DNA of 64,000 bases, taken from NCBI GenBank assembly GCA_018335195.1, contig JAGXKN010000008.1, forward strand, positions 1 to 64,000, in the 5' to 3' direction. Position 1 is the stretch's first letter. Each line of letters starts with the position of its first letter. This stretch comes from Desulfobacterales bacterium. GTDB lineage: Bacteria; Desulfobacterota; Desulfobacteria; Desulfobacterales; Desulfosalsimonadaceae. Positions 25,506 through 32,950 of the stretch are shown here, in pieces. The notes under the pieces are model-generated. The model had not been told where the DNA came from. It was given only the letters and a program-made list of their open reading frames with translations, and made no database searches. A program made the translations under genes and the position numbers.

Positions 25506-25958
25506 ATGATCGCGGTTGTGCAGCGGGTAAAGCGCGCCTCGGTTACGGTGGAAGGCGAAACGGCCGGAAAAATCGGTCCGGGCCTGCTCGTGCTGCTGGG
25601 CGTGGCCCGGGAAGACGAGGCGCGCGACATTGCCTATGTGGCCGATAAAACCGTCAATCTTCGGGTATTTTCGGATGACGCCGGGAAAATGAACCTGTCG
25701 CTGGCCGATACAGGCGGGCAGATGCTGGTGGTATCCCAGTTCACCCTGCTGGGTGACTGCAGCAAGGGCAGAAGGCCTTCTTTTGTAAATGCCGCGCCCC
25801 CTGAAAAGGCGGATGACTTTTATCAGCAGTTTGTCGGGCAGGTCCGGGAAAAGGGAATTTCCGTGGAAACCGGGCAGTTTCAGGCCATGATGGACGTGGG
25901 CCTGGTCAACGACGGACCGGTGACCCTGATTGTGGAAAGTCGGCCCAGGTCTCAGTGA
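25506..25958 (+). CDS. dtd: D-aminoacyl-tRNA deacylase
   Basis: Removes D-amino acids mischarged on tRNA. It is a 150-residue homodimer-type protein with [17 protein letters not shown] at the start, [32 protein letters not shown], the catalytic [17 protein letters not shown] and a C-terminal [18 protein letters not shown]. The final motif is a short form of the GPxT cross-subunit Gly-Pro region (NDGPVT). The length is normal. Transcribed from its own promoter and divergent from ileS. Confidence 0.95.
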   Translation: MIAVVQRVKRASVTVEGETAGKIGPGLLVLLGVAREDEARDIAYVADKTVNLRVFSDDAGKMNLSLADTGGQMLVVSQFTLLGDCSKGRRPSFVNAAPPEKADDFYQQFVGQVREKGISVETGQFQAMMDVGLVNDGPVTLIVESRPRSQ

Positions 25959-26026
25959 GTCTCCCCTCGCATAGCGGGTGGCCTCAGGTAGCTTCCTTAA
26001 AGGAAGCAGAAAAAAATACAGGGAAT

Positions 26027-26256
26027 AAATTCGAAAATCGAAGCACGAATATCGAAACAAATTCTAATGACCAAAATTCAAGATCCTAAACACATGCAGA
26101 AAATGGAACAACTGCCGGAAAAACCGGCCATATTAGTACCTGTTCTGCTATTTGGTTATTTTGATTTCGGATTTGTTTATCCCTTCCGGGATGATAGCGC
26201 ACGAATTTCGATATTCGAATTTCGCGCTTTAATTTATCTCTCCGCAAAGGTCAAAC
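26027..26256. repeat. AATTCGAAAATCGAA-type dispersed palindromic element, copy 1
   Basis: Left arm ATTCGAAAATCGAAGCACG at about 26029. The right arm GAATTTCGATATTCGAATTT at about 26210 is inverted. The segment AACAAATTCTAATGACC near the left arm is characteristic. It fills most of the 337-bp gap between dtd and the DacB-type gene and has no coding potential. A related copy lies at 29549-29702. Confidence 0.65.
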
Positions 26257-26295
26257 CTTTAAGGTTTCGATCCCGATAGCGATTTCGAGTTTGGT

Positions 26296-27513
26296 TTGAA
26301 AGAAACAAATTTTTCTTCATATGCATGGATTATTGCGGCGGCTGCTGCAGTTCTCTTCCTGCTTCCGGCGCCGGGTCCCTGCGGTCAGTGGCAGCGTGTT
26401 GCCCGCATGATCGGCCACCAGGATGCAGTGGCGGTGGCCACGCCCAAGGGCGAACCACTTTATGCCAAAAACACGGAAAAACCGCTTGTTCCCGCCTCCG
26501 CCCTCAAGTTGCTCACCGCCGGTACCGCCCTGTCCCATCTCGGAGCCGATTTCCGGTTTGCTACGGAATTTTACCTGACCGCCGAGAATAACCTGGTAAT
26601 TAAGGGATACGGCGATCCCCTGCTGGTCTCCGAGCAGGTTGCCGCGATTGCAGAAACTCTGGCCGGCCGGATCAATGAAATTCACGACATTGTCCTGGAT
26701 GACGCCTATTTCAGGACCCCCATCGAGATACCGGGCACGCGCGCGGATTCCACCCAGCCCTATGACGCGCCCATCGGTGCCTTGTGCGTGAATTTCAACA
26801 CGGTCAATTTCAAAAAGGTCAACAACGCATACGTCAGCGCCGAACCCCAGACGCCCCTGCTGCCCACCGCACGCAGGCGGATTCGTGGATGCGGGGTTGA
26901 ATCGGGCCGGATTCTGCTTTCCTTCCGGAAAAAGGAGAACCTGATATATGCCGGAGAGCTCTTTGCCTATTTTCTGGCACAACAGGGGATAAAACCGAAG
27001 GGGCAAATCCGCCCGGGGCGGGCGGACCCGCAGGCAGACCGACTGGTCTACCGGCACAAGTCCGAGTTTTTGCTAACTGAGGTCATTTCCCGGCTCATGG
27101 AACATTCCAGCAACTTTATCGCCAACCAGGTTTTGGTCCGCACGGGCGCAGAGGTATATGGCCCGCCCGGCACCCTGGAAAAAGGCGTGTGCGCGGTTAA
27201 CACGTACGCCCGGAGCGTGCTGGGCATATCCCCCACGGTCGTTGAAGGCTCGGGCATATCCCGGCGCAACCGGATGACAGCGCAAATGTTTATCCCCCTG
27301 CTGGCCGAGTTTGCTCCGCATTCTTCCCTACTTTCCGAAAAAAACGGGATATTCCGCAAGACCGGCACCCTGGACGGCATTCAGAACCGGGCCGGATACA
27401 TTGAAAAGGACGGAAAGCTCTACCCCTTTGCCGTGCTCATCAATACGCCGGGCAAATCCGCAGAACCGGTGGTGGAAGAAATTGCATCAATTGTGCGGGG
27501 GCTGAAAAAATAG
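26296..27513 (+). CDS. dacB: D-alanyl-D-alanine carboxypeptidase/endopeptidase (DacB, peptidase S13)
   Basis: A 405-residue penicillin-binding protein of the S13 family that trims peptidoglycan cross-links and peptides. An N-terminal signal sequence (SSYAWIIAAAAAVLFLLPAPG) directs export. The active-site motifs are PASALKLLT (SxxK), HSSNFIANQVL (SxN) and FRKTGTLDG (KTG). The start is a TTG without a clear ribosome-binding site. I kept it because it includes the full signal peptide. The protein is shorter than E. coli PBP4 (477), with a reduced insert domain, as in many Desulfobacterota members. Confidence 0.9.
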   Translation: MKETNFSSYAWIIAAAAAVLFLLPAPGPCGQWQRVARMIGHQDAVAVATPKGEPLYAKNTEKPLVPASALKLLTAGTALSHLGADFRFATEFYLTAENNLVIKGYGDPLLVSEQVAAIAETLAGRINEIHDIVLDDAYFRTPIEIPGTRADSTQPYDAPIGALCVNFNTVNFKKVNNAYVSAEPQTPLLPTARRRIRGCGVESGRILLSFRKKENLIYAGELFAYFLAQQGIKPKGQIRPGRADPQADRLVYRHKSEFLLTEVISRLMEHSSNFIANQVLVRTGAEVYGPPGTLEKGVCAVNTYARSVLGISPTVVEGSGISRRNRMTAQMFIPLLAEFAPHSSLLSEKNGIFRKTGTLDGIQNRAGYIEKDGKLYPFAVLINTPGKSAEPVVEEIASIVRGLKK

Positions 27514-27552
27514 GCGGCAGGTGCAGGCAGTGATTCATGCCGGTCTGCAACG

Positions 27553-28422
27553 TTACAGCGAGGGTTCCTCTCCGCTGGTGATAAAGGCGTAGGCGTTGTG
27601 GTTGTGGATGGACTCGTAGTTTTCAACACCCACGGCATACCAAGTGATGTTTTTGTCCTCCTGGAGCCCCAGGGCGATATCCCGGGCAATATCCTCGACA
27701 AACTTGGGATTGGTAAAGCCTTTTTCAGTGACGTATTTCTCATCCGAGCGCTTCAAAACGGAGTATACATCGCAGGAGGCGGCATTTTCCACCAGTTCGA
27801 CCATGTCCTCGATCCAGATGAACTTTTTAAACCGGGTGCTCAAATAAACCTTGCCCCGCTGGTTATGGGCGCCGCACTCGCTGATTTCCCGCGAACAGGG
27901 GCAAACCGAGGACACCGGAACCACCACCTCTGAAACCAGGTCCACCTTGCACCTGGAATTCACCGAGCCGATAAACCGGCAGGTGTAGTCCATCAGCCCC
28001 GGAGATTCGCTGACAGGCGCCTGCTTTTCGATAAAAAACGGGAAAGTAACCTCGATATGCGCGGATTCGGCGTTTAAATGGGATTTCATCTGGGTGAGAA
28101 TATCCGAGAAGGTCTTTAAGGACAGCTTGGGGCGAAACAGATGCAGCAATTCGACAAAGCGGCTCATGTGTGTGCCCTTGCATTCGTGCGGCAGGTCCAC
28201 GTACATGTTGATCGAGGCAACTGTGTATTGATGGCCCTTGTTGCGATCCAGCACCGTAACCGGATACCGCAGCCCCTTGATGCCGACCTTGTTGATGGGA
28301 ATATTGCGGTAGTCGCGCTCGCTCTGCACGTCCTTCATGGTTCGCTGTATTTTCAGGCGCCGCAGTTCCGCCTCGGTATCATCACCAATCATTTTCGTCA
28401 AACCGTATGGTCCCTGTTTCAT
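27553..28422 (-). CDS. folE2: GTP cyclohydrolase FolE2 (MptA type)
   Basis: Converts GTP to 7,8-dihydroneopterin triphosphate for folate or queuosine synthesis, with no homology to FolE1. The 289-residue protein has DVQSERDYRNIPINKVGIKGLRYPV near the start. It also has CKGTHMSRFVELL (the metal-binding region that gives the type its specificity) and the active-site cysteine segment VCPCSREISECGAHNQRG. The first 30 residues are not conserved and an internal Met may be the true start. It lies downstream of ttcA with a 13-base gap, suggesting one operon. Confidence 0.93.
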   Translation of the reverse strand: MKQGPYGLTKMIGDDTEAELRRLKIQRTMKDVQSERDYRNIPINKVGIKGLRYPVTVLDRNKGHQYTVASINMYVDLPHECKGTHMSRFVELLHLFRPKLSLKTFSDILTQMKSHLNAESAHIEVTFPFFIEKQAPVSESPGLMDYTCRFIGSVNSRCKVDLVSEVVVPVSSVCPCSREISECGAHNQRGKVYLSTRFKKFIWIEDMVELVENAASCDVYSVLKRSDEKYVTEKGFTNPKFVEDIARDIALGLQEDKNITWYAVGVENYESIHNHNAYAFITSGEEPSL

Positions 28423-28435
28423 CGAAATTGGCCGG

Positions 28436-29179
28436 TCAATTGGTCCGGTTTGTCTGTTTTAGCATGTAGTCGATATTGACATGGCTCATGGAACGGAAGA
28501 TATTGTCCTTGATCTTTTTTTTGCCCCGGGTCAGTTCATTGACCAGCGATTTCATCTCCCCCCGTTTGGAATTATTCGCGGAAGGACACGGATTGTCATA
28601 TTCCGGAAGCCCGATCTGCCCTGCCAGGCGGCGGATCCGGTCTTCATCCACGTATGCCAGGGGGCGGATAAGGGCAAAGCGCCCGGAAAACATTTCCTGC
28701 CACGGGCGCATGGTACTCATCACACCAGTATAGCACATATTAATGAACAGGGTTTCAATAATGTCGTCCTTGTGATGCCCGAGGGCGATTTTGTTGCAGC
28801 CCAGCTCATCGGCGACTTCAAAAATCCGCTTGCGCCGCATACGGGCGCACATGAAACACGGATTTTCCCGGTTTGCCTCGCTGTGTGCGAATGGACCGTT
28901 GTCCGTATACTCGACCCGCAGATCCCAGCCCATATCCCGGCACCATTTTTCCAGCTCCGGGGCAAAGCCGCCGTCAAATCCCGGGTCAATGTAAACCGGA
29001 TGCAGGCGGTAATCAATGGGAATCCGTGCAAGCCGCACGGCAAGCATCCACAGAAGCGTCAGACTGTCTTTTCCGCCGGAAACAGCCACCAGGATACGGT
29101 CATCCGGGGCGATCATGTCATACTGATGAATCGCCCGGCCCATGTCCCGATTGACAGCCTTGTAGTCATAATCAGACAT
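28436..29179 (-). CDS. ttcA: tRNA 2-thiocytidine(32) synthetase
   Basis: Thiolates C32 of some tRNAs using a [4Fe-4S] cluster. The 247-residue protein has the PP-loop VAVSGGKDSLTLLWML, NPCFMCARMRRKRIFEVADELG with the CxxC cluster ligands, GHHKDDIIETL, and a third cysteine in EYDNPCPSANNSKR. I chose the ATG at 29179 (MSDYDYKAVNRDMG), because the ATG at 29221 would overlap rpoZ by 23 bases. It follows rpoZ in the same direction. Confidence 0.92.
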   Translation of the reverse strand: MSDYDYKAVNRDMGRAIHQYDMIAPDDRILVAVSGGKDSLTLLWMLAVRLARIPIDYRLHPVYIDPGFDGGFAPELEKWCRDMGWDLRVEYTDNGPFAHSEANRENPCFMCARMRRKRIFEVADELGCNKIALGHHKDDIIETLFINMCYTGVMSTMRPWQEMFSGRFALIRPLAYVDEDRIRRLAGQIGLPEYDNPCPSANNSKRGEMKSLVNELTRGKKKIKDNIFRSMSHVNIDYMLKQTNRTN

Positions 29180-29198
29180 TGATTCAAACCCGAACACG

Positions 29199-29474
29199 CT
29201 ATGAATCGGTTTGCGCATCACCCTGGTGTTCAGTCGTATCTTCGGCTTCTTCAGGCTGATGTTCTATACCCTGGTAGTCTGTGTAGTGTTCGGTCACAAA
29301 TACCTTACCGGCTGCGATTTCCCGCAGCGCCACCACGATGTCCTCGTTTTCCGGAGCTTCGACCAGCCTGGCGGTGCCCTCTTTGAGCTGGCGTACGCGC
29401 TTGGCGGCCGCGTGCACCAGGAAAAAACGATTGGGGATGCGTTTTAAGCAGTCTTCCACGGTAACCCGTGCCAT
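29199..29474 (-). CDS. rpoZ: RNA polymerase omega subunit
   Basis: A 91-residue subunit that helps assemble the beta' subunit. The N-terminus [30 protein letters not shown] is the family signature and [16 protein letters not shown] closes the domain. The C-terminal 25 residues are an acidic tail, as in many Desulfobacterota. It precedes ttcA by 20 bases. A dispersed AATTCGAA-type element lies upstream between it and greA. GAGG precedes the ATG. Confidence 0.95.
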   Translation of the reverse strand: MARVTVEDCLKRIPNRFFLVHAAAKRVRQLKEGTARLVEAPENEDIVVALREIAAGKVFVTEHYTDYQGIEHQPEEAEDTTEHQGDAQTDS

Positions 29475-29548
29475 TTTTCAAAACCTCCTGTTTTATCAAG
29501 CAGCGCAATTCAGGTATTATACATTCGTTTCGTATAAACCTGCCATCT

Positions 29549-29702
29549 AACATTAAATCCGAAAATCGAAATTCGAAACAAATTCGAAATCTGAATGACA
29601 GAATGAACAAAACAATCCGGAACAAACCACGGCATTTTTGTCACACATCGTTGTTTGCCCCAGACGTTATGGGGATTTCGTGTTTCGATATTCGGACTTT
29701 CT
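29549..29702. repeat. AATTCGAAAATCGAA-type dispersed palindromic element, copy 2
   Basis: The left arm AAATCCGAAAATCGAAATTCG at about 29554 and the inverted right arm GTTTCGATATTCGGACTTT at about 29682 enclose a diverged centre. The family is the same as copy 1 at 26027. It occupies the rpoZ-greA gap. Confidence 0.65.
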
Positions 29703-29725
29703 GAACGCGTTTCTGCGTTCAGAGG

Positions 29726-30193
29726 CTATACAATATCAACGAGTTCGTAATTTCTCCGCCCGCCGGGCGCATCCACAACGATTTCCTCTCCGAGCTGTTT
29801 TCCCACGATTGCCCGGCCCAGCGGAGATCCCACTGAAATGCGGCCTTCCTTGATATTGGATTCCTCCGGCCCGACGAGCTGATAGGTGACCTCGTCTCCG
29901 GTATCTACGTTTTCAAGCACCACCGTGCAGCCGAACACGGCCTTTTCCTTGGAGAGCTGGTCCGGATCAATAACATCGGCGTTTGCCAGCTTGTATTCAA
30001 GTTCGTTGATGCGGGCATCCAGGAAGCTCTGCCGTTCTTTTGCAGCGTCAAATTCCGCGTTTTCGGACAAATCCCCGTGGGCCCGGGCCTCTTCAATGGC
30101 CTTGATGTTTCTGGGACGCTCCACGCTGCGAAGCTGGCTCAGTTCGTTTTTTAAAGTTTCGTATCCCTGTTTGGTGATCGGTACCTGTCTCAA
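29726..30193 (-). CDS. greA: transcription elongation factor GreA
   Basis: Stimulates RNA cleavage by backtracked RNA polymerase. The 155-residue protein has an N-terminal coiled-coil (ITKQGYETLKNELSQL, KAIEEARAHGDLSENAEFDAAKERQ) with acidic tip residues (D and E in GDLSENAEFDAAKE). The C-terminal FKBP-like domain has SPLGRAIVGKQLGEEIVV. It overlaps leuB upstream by four bases (ATGA), so the two are co-translated. Length and motifs are normal. Confidence 0.96.
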   Translation of the reverse strand: MRQVPITKQGYETLKNELSQLRSVERPRNIKAIEEARAHGDLSENAEFDAAKERQSFLDARINELEYKLANADVIDPDQLSKEKAVFGCTVVLENVDTGDEVTYQLVGPEESNIKEGRISVGSPLGRAIVGKQLGEEIVVDAPGGRRNYELVDIV

Positions 30194-31275
30194 TTTGATT
30201 CCTCTGATACCCCGGTTTTGATAAATTCTGCGACCATGTCTCCCACCTCGGCGGTGGAATATCCCATTCTTCCGGCGCCCACATCCTTGATGCGGTCTTT
30301 TAACACTTTCTTGACAGCCGTCTCCACATCCGCAGCCGCTTTTTGTTCGCCCAGGGTTTCGAGCAGCAGCTGGGTGGAGGATATGGCAGCCAGCGGATTG
30401 ATGATCTGTTTTCCGGCATAACGCGGCGCGGATCCGCCGATTGGCTCGAACATGGAAACGCCTTCCGGATTGATGTTGCCGCCGGCGGCGATCCCCATTC
30501 CGCCCTGGATCATGGCCCCGAGGTCGGTAATGATGTCTCCGAACATGTTGTCCGTGACAATGACGTCAAACCACTCGGGATTTTTCACCATCCACATGCA
30601 TGTAGCGTCCACGTGGGCGTAATCGGTCTCAATGTCCGGATATTCGGAAGCCACCGCATAAAAGGCCCGCTCCCAAAGGTCAAAGGCGTAGGTCAGCACG
30701 TTGGTTTTGCCGCAAAGGGTGAGCTTTTTCTTCTTGTTGCGGTTGCGGCAGTATTCAAATGCAAACCGGATGCATCTTTCCACGCCCTTGCGGGTGTTAA
30801 TCGAGTCCTGCACGGCCACTTCATCCGGCGTACCGCGCTTTAGCGTCCCGCCGGCCCCGGCATACAGCCCCTCGCTGTTTTCCCGGACCACTACGAAATC
30901 GATATCCGCAGGCCCCTTGCCGCCAAGCGGCGTCGCCACCCCTTCGTAGAGCTTGACAGGACGAAGGTTGATGTACTGGTCGAGCTCAAAGCGCAGCTTG
31001 AGCAATAAATCTTTTTCCAGGATCCCGGGCCTGACTTCCGGATGCCCGATGGCGCCGAGAAAGATGCTGTCCATGCCGCGCAGTTCCGCAAGCACGGAGT
31101 CCGGCAGAACCTCGCCGGTTTTCATGTAATGCTCCCCGCCCAGGGGATACCATTTAAAGTCGAGGTCAAATCCGTGCTTTTCCGCCGCGCTTTTAAGCAC
31201 CTTGACCCCTTCGTCCACCACTTCGGCACCGGTACCGTCACCCGGGATGACGGCCAGGGTGTATGTCTTCCCCAT
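30190..31275 (-). CDS. leuB: 3-isopropylmalate dehydrogenase
   Basis: NAD-dependent oxidative decarboxylation in leucine synthesis. The 361-residue protein has [32 protein letters not shown] (substrate arginines), [76 protein letters not shown] (metal-binding aspartates) and [14 protein letters not shown]. Isocitrate or tartrate dehydrogenase relatives share most of these. The [10 protein letters not shown] pattern and the length fit LeuB best, so substrate identity is not certain. Other leu genes are not in the window. It ends inside the greA start. Confidence 0.85.
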   Translation of the reverse strand: MGKTYTLAVIPGDGTGAEVVDEGVKVLKSAAEKHGFDLDFKWYPLGGEHYMKTGEVLPDSVLAELRGMDSIFLGAIGHPEVRPGILEKDLLLKLRFELDQYINLRPVKLYEGVATPLGGKGPADIDFVVVRENSEGLYAGAGGTLKRGTPDEVAVQDSINTRKGVERCIRFAFEYCRNRNKKKKLTLCGKTNVLTYAFDLWERAFYAVASEYPDIETDYAHVDATCMWMVKNPEWFDVIVTDNMFGDIITDLGAMIQGGMGIAAGGNINPEGVSMFEPIGGSAPRYAGKQIINPLAAISSTQLLLETLGEQKAAADVETAVKKVLKDRIKDVGAGRMGYSTAEVGDMVAEFIKTGVSEESN

Positions 31276-31371
31276 CTGGTTTAACTCCTTGTTGACTGTT
31301 GCGCAGTGCTACCAATATTTGCAAAATCGGGTAGACATAAACGGTATTGCCCGGTGACGCGCCACCCTAAT

Positions 31372-31391
31372 GGCGGACCGATGTGTCCGCC
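31372..31391. repeat. short palindrome upstream of leuB
   Basis: GGCGGAC / GTCCGCC separated by six bases, between psd and leuB. Nearby, about 31420-31434 on the minus strand matches 15 bases of the region before dtd. It resembles common intergenic repeats of Desulfobacterota, and no gene is seen here. Confidence 0.45.
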
Positions 31392-31447
31392 CTTAGAGGT
31401 ATACGGTTGTCATTGTCTGCATTCTTTTGCAAAAACCAATAGGTCTC

Positions 31448-32167
31448 TTAATCCTGCCGATATCCTGATGGTGATGCGGCATCGGGCAGATATCCCACAA
31501 TACTTGCACCCGCCCGGACCTTGTCACCCACGGCAACCGTCGGCCGGGATTCTTCCGGCAAAAACAAATCCACCCGGGAGCCGAAACAAATCATGCCGAA
31601 ACGCTGCCCGGTTTCTACCTCCTGATTTTCTCCCGTGTTACAGATGATCCGCCTGGCCACCAGCCCGGCAATCTGCAACACGCCGAGCGTGTATCCGCTT
31701 TCGGATTCCAGGATCACCGCGTTGCGCTCGTTATGGGAAAACGCGGTTTCCCGGTCAGCCGGGTAAAAGCGGCCCGGGGTGTAGCTGATTTCCCTGACCT
31801 GGCCCCTGCAGGGGATGCGGTTGACATGAACGCTGAACAGGTTCATGAAAATCCCGATCTGCAGGCACCTGCCCGCTACATACGGGTTGTTGTCAGTTAC
31901 GCGTACGCAGACAACTTTGCCATCCGCCGCGGAAACCAGCGCGCCTTGTGTATCTGGCGTAATTCGGTCCGGATCCCGGAAAAACCAGCAGATGAAGAAT
32001 GTGACCGCCAGTGCGGACAGGGCCAGGCCGACAATATCCACGAGGGCAAAAATCAGCGTGGCAAAACCTGCTGCTGCAATCAGCGGATACCCCGGCTCTG
32101 CAATAGGAAAGGCCGACCGGCTCTGCGGATCGGCCCGGAAAAAATTACCCATTTGCCTCTTTTCCAA
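31448..32167 (-). CDS. psd: phosphatidylserine decarboxylase proenzyme (short type)
   Basis: Makes phosphatidylethanolamine from phosphatidylserine. It is processed at a Gly-Ser bond to create a pyruvoyl group. The 239-residue protein has two N-terminal membrane helices (YPLIAAAGFATLIFALVDIVGLALSAL), SAADGKVVCVRV, FMNLFSVHVNRIPCRGQV, and the cleavage motif FGSRVDLFLPE near the C-terminus. The length and the GS motif place it in the short PSD-A group shared with archaetidylserine decarboxylases. The usual neighbour pssA is not present here. Upstream is tsaB. Confidence 0.92.
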   Translation of the reverse strand: MEKRQMGNFFRADPQSRSAFPIAEPGYPLIAAAGFATLIFALVDIVGLALSALAVTFFICWFFRDPDRITPDTQGALVSAADGKVVCVRVTDNNPYVAGRCLQIGIFMNLFSVHVNRIPCRGQVREISYTPGRFYPADRETAFSHNERNAVILESESGYTLGVLQIAGLVARRIICNTGENQEVETGQRFGMICFGSRVDLFLPEESRPTVAVGDKVRAGASIVGYLPDAASPSGYRQD

Positions 32168-32226
32168 TCGTATATAAATTTATTAATATATAATTTTTGC
32201 ATTTGTCTGTCAACAGGAACACAAGG

Positions 32227-32943
32227 TCATCTTGCGGCTTTCACACCGGCCGGGGCGGCCTTTTTTCTTTCGGCATCGGAGTTTCGAATATACTCCGGCA
32301 CGAGCTCAAACCCGGTTTGTGTTTGCCCGCATCTTGCGCGATGCCAGGCCATTTCCCCGACCACGCCGGCCCGGAGGTGGTTTGCCGCATCCGGTGCAAA
32401 AAGCGCATATTCTCCAAGGCGGCTTTCCAGCAGGTCCCGGTACAAAAGTGCGCCGCTGCCCACAAAACGGCAGGGCGCGTCAAGCTGCCGGATGTATTGG
32501 GCAAGCGCCTCAGGCGCGCAGACCCATGCCTGGCGGACCGGGTTCAGTTCGTTTTGTCCGGCCTTGTAGATTTGCGCGTATACCTCGCCTTTTCTGGCAT
32601 CAATAGTCGGGCAGAGAAGTCCCTGATTTTCGCGCAGCGGGTATGCCAGGGCCGATAGTGAGGTAATGCCCACAATCGGCTTGCTGCAGGCAAGTGCAAA
32701 GCCCTTGACCGTGGCAAGTCCGATGCGCAGCCCGGTAAAGCTGCCGGGCCCCACGGTCACGCCATATGCATCCATGTCCGCGATCTGCAGCCCGGCAAGC
32801 TGCATCAGGGAATCGACCAGTTTCATCAGGTGCCGGGCATGAGTTTGATCAAAATGGACAAATAGTTCCGCCCGGAGCCGGCCGTCGCTTACCAGCGCCG
32901 CACTGCAGGTCCGGCCTGCGGTATCCACTGCCAACAGGTTCAT
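32227..32943 (-). CDS. tsaB: tRNA threonylcarbamoyladenosine synthesis protein TsaB
   Basis: Non-catalytic partner of TsaD in forming t6A37. I chose the ATG at 32943 (MNLLAVDTAGRTCSAAL), giving 238 residues and a seven-base gap from lon. The upstream extension to 33069 lies within lon and is a proline/arginine-rich shadow. Signature: TVGPGSFTGLRIGLATVKGFAL, and HARHLMKLVDSLM. The C-terminal quarter is variable. It is co-transcribed with lon. Confidence 0.92.
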   Translation of the reverse strand: MNLLAVDTAGRTCSAALVSDGRLRAELFVHFDQTHARHLMKLVDSLMQLAGLQIADMDAYGVTVGPGSFTGLRIGLATVKGFALACSKPIVGITSLSALAYPLRENQGLLCPTIDARKGEVYAQIYKAGQNELNPVRQAWVCAPEALAQYIRQLDAPCRFVGSGALLYRDLLESRLGEYALFAPDAANHLRAGVVGEMAWHRARCGQTQTGFELVPEYIRNSDAERKKAAPAGVKAAR

Positions 32944-32950
32944 GACATCC

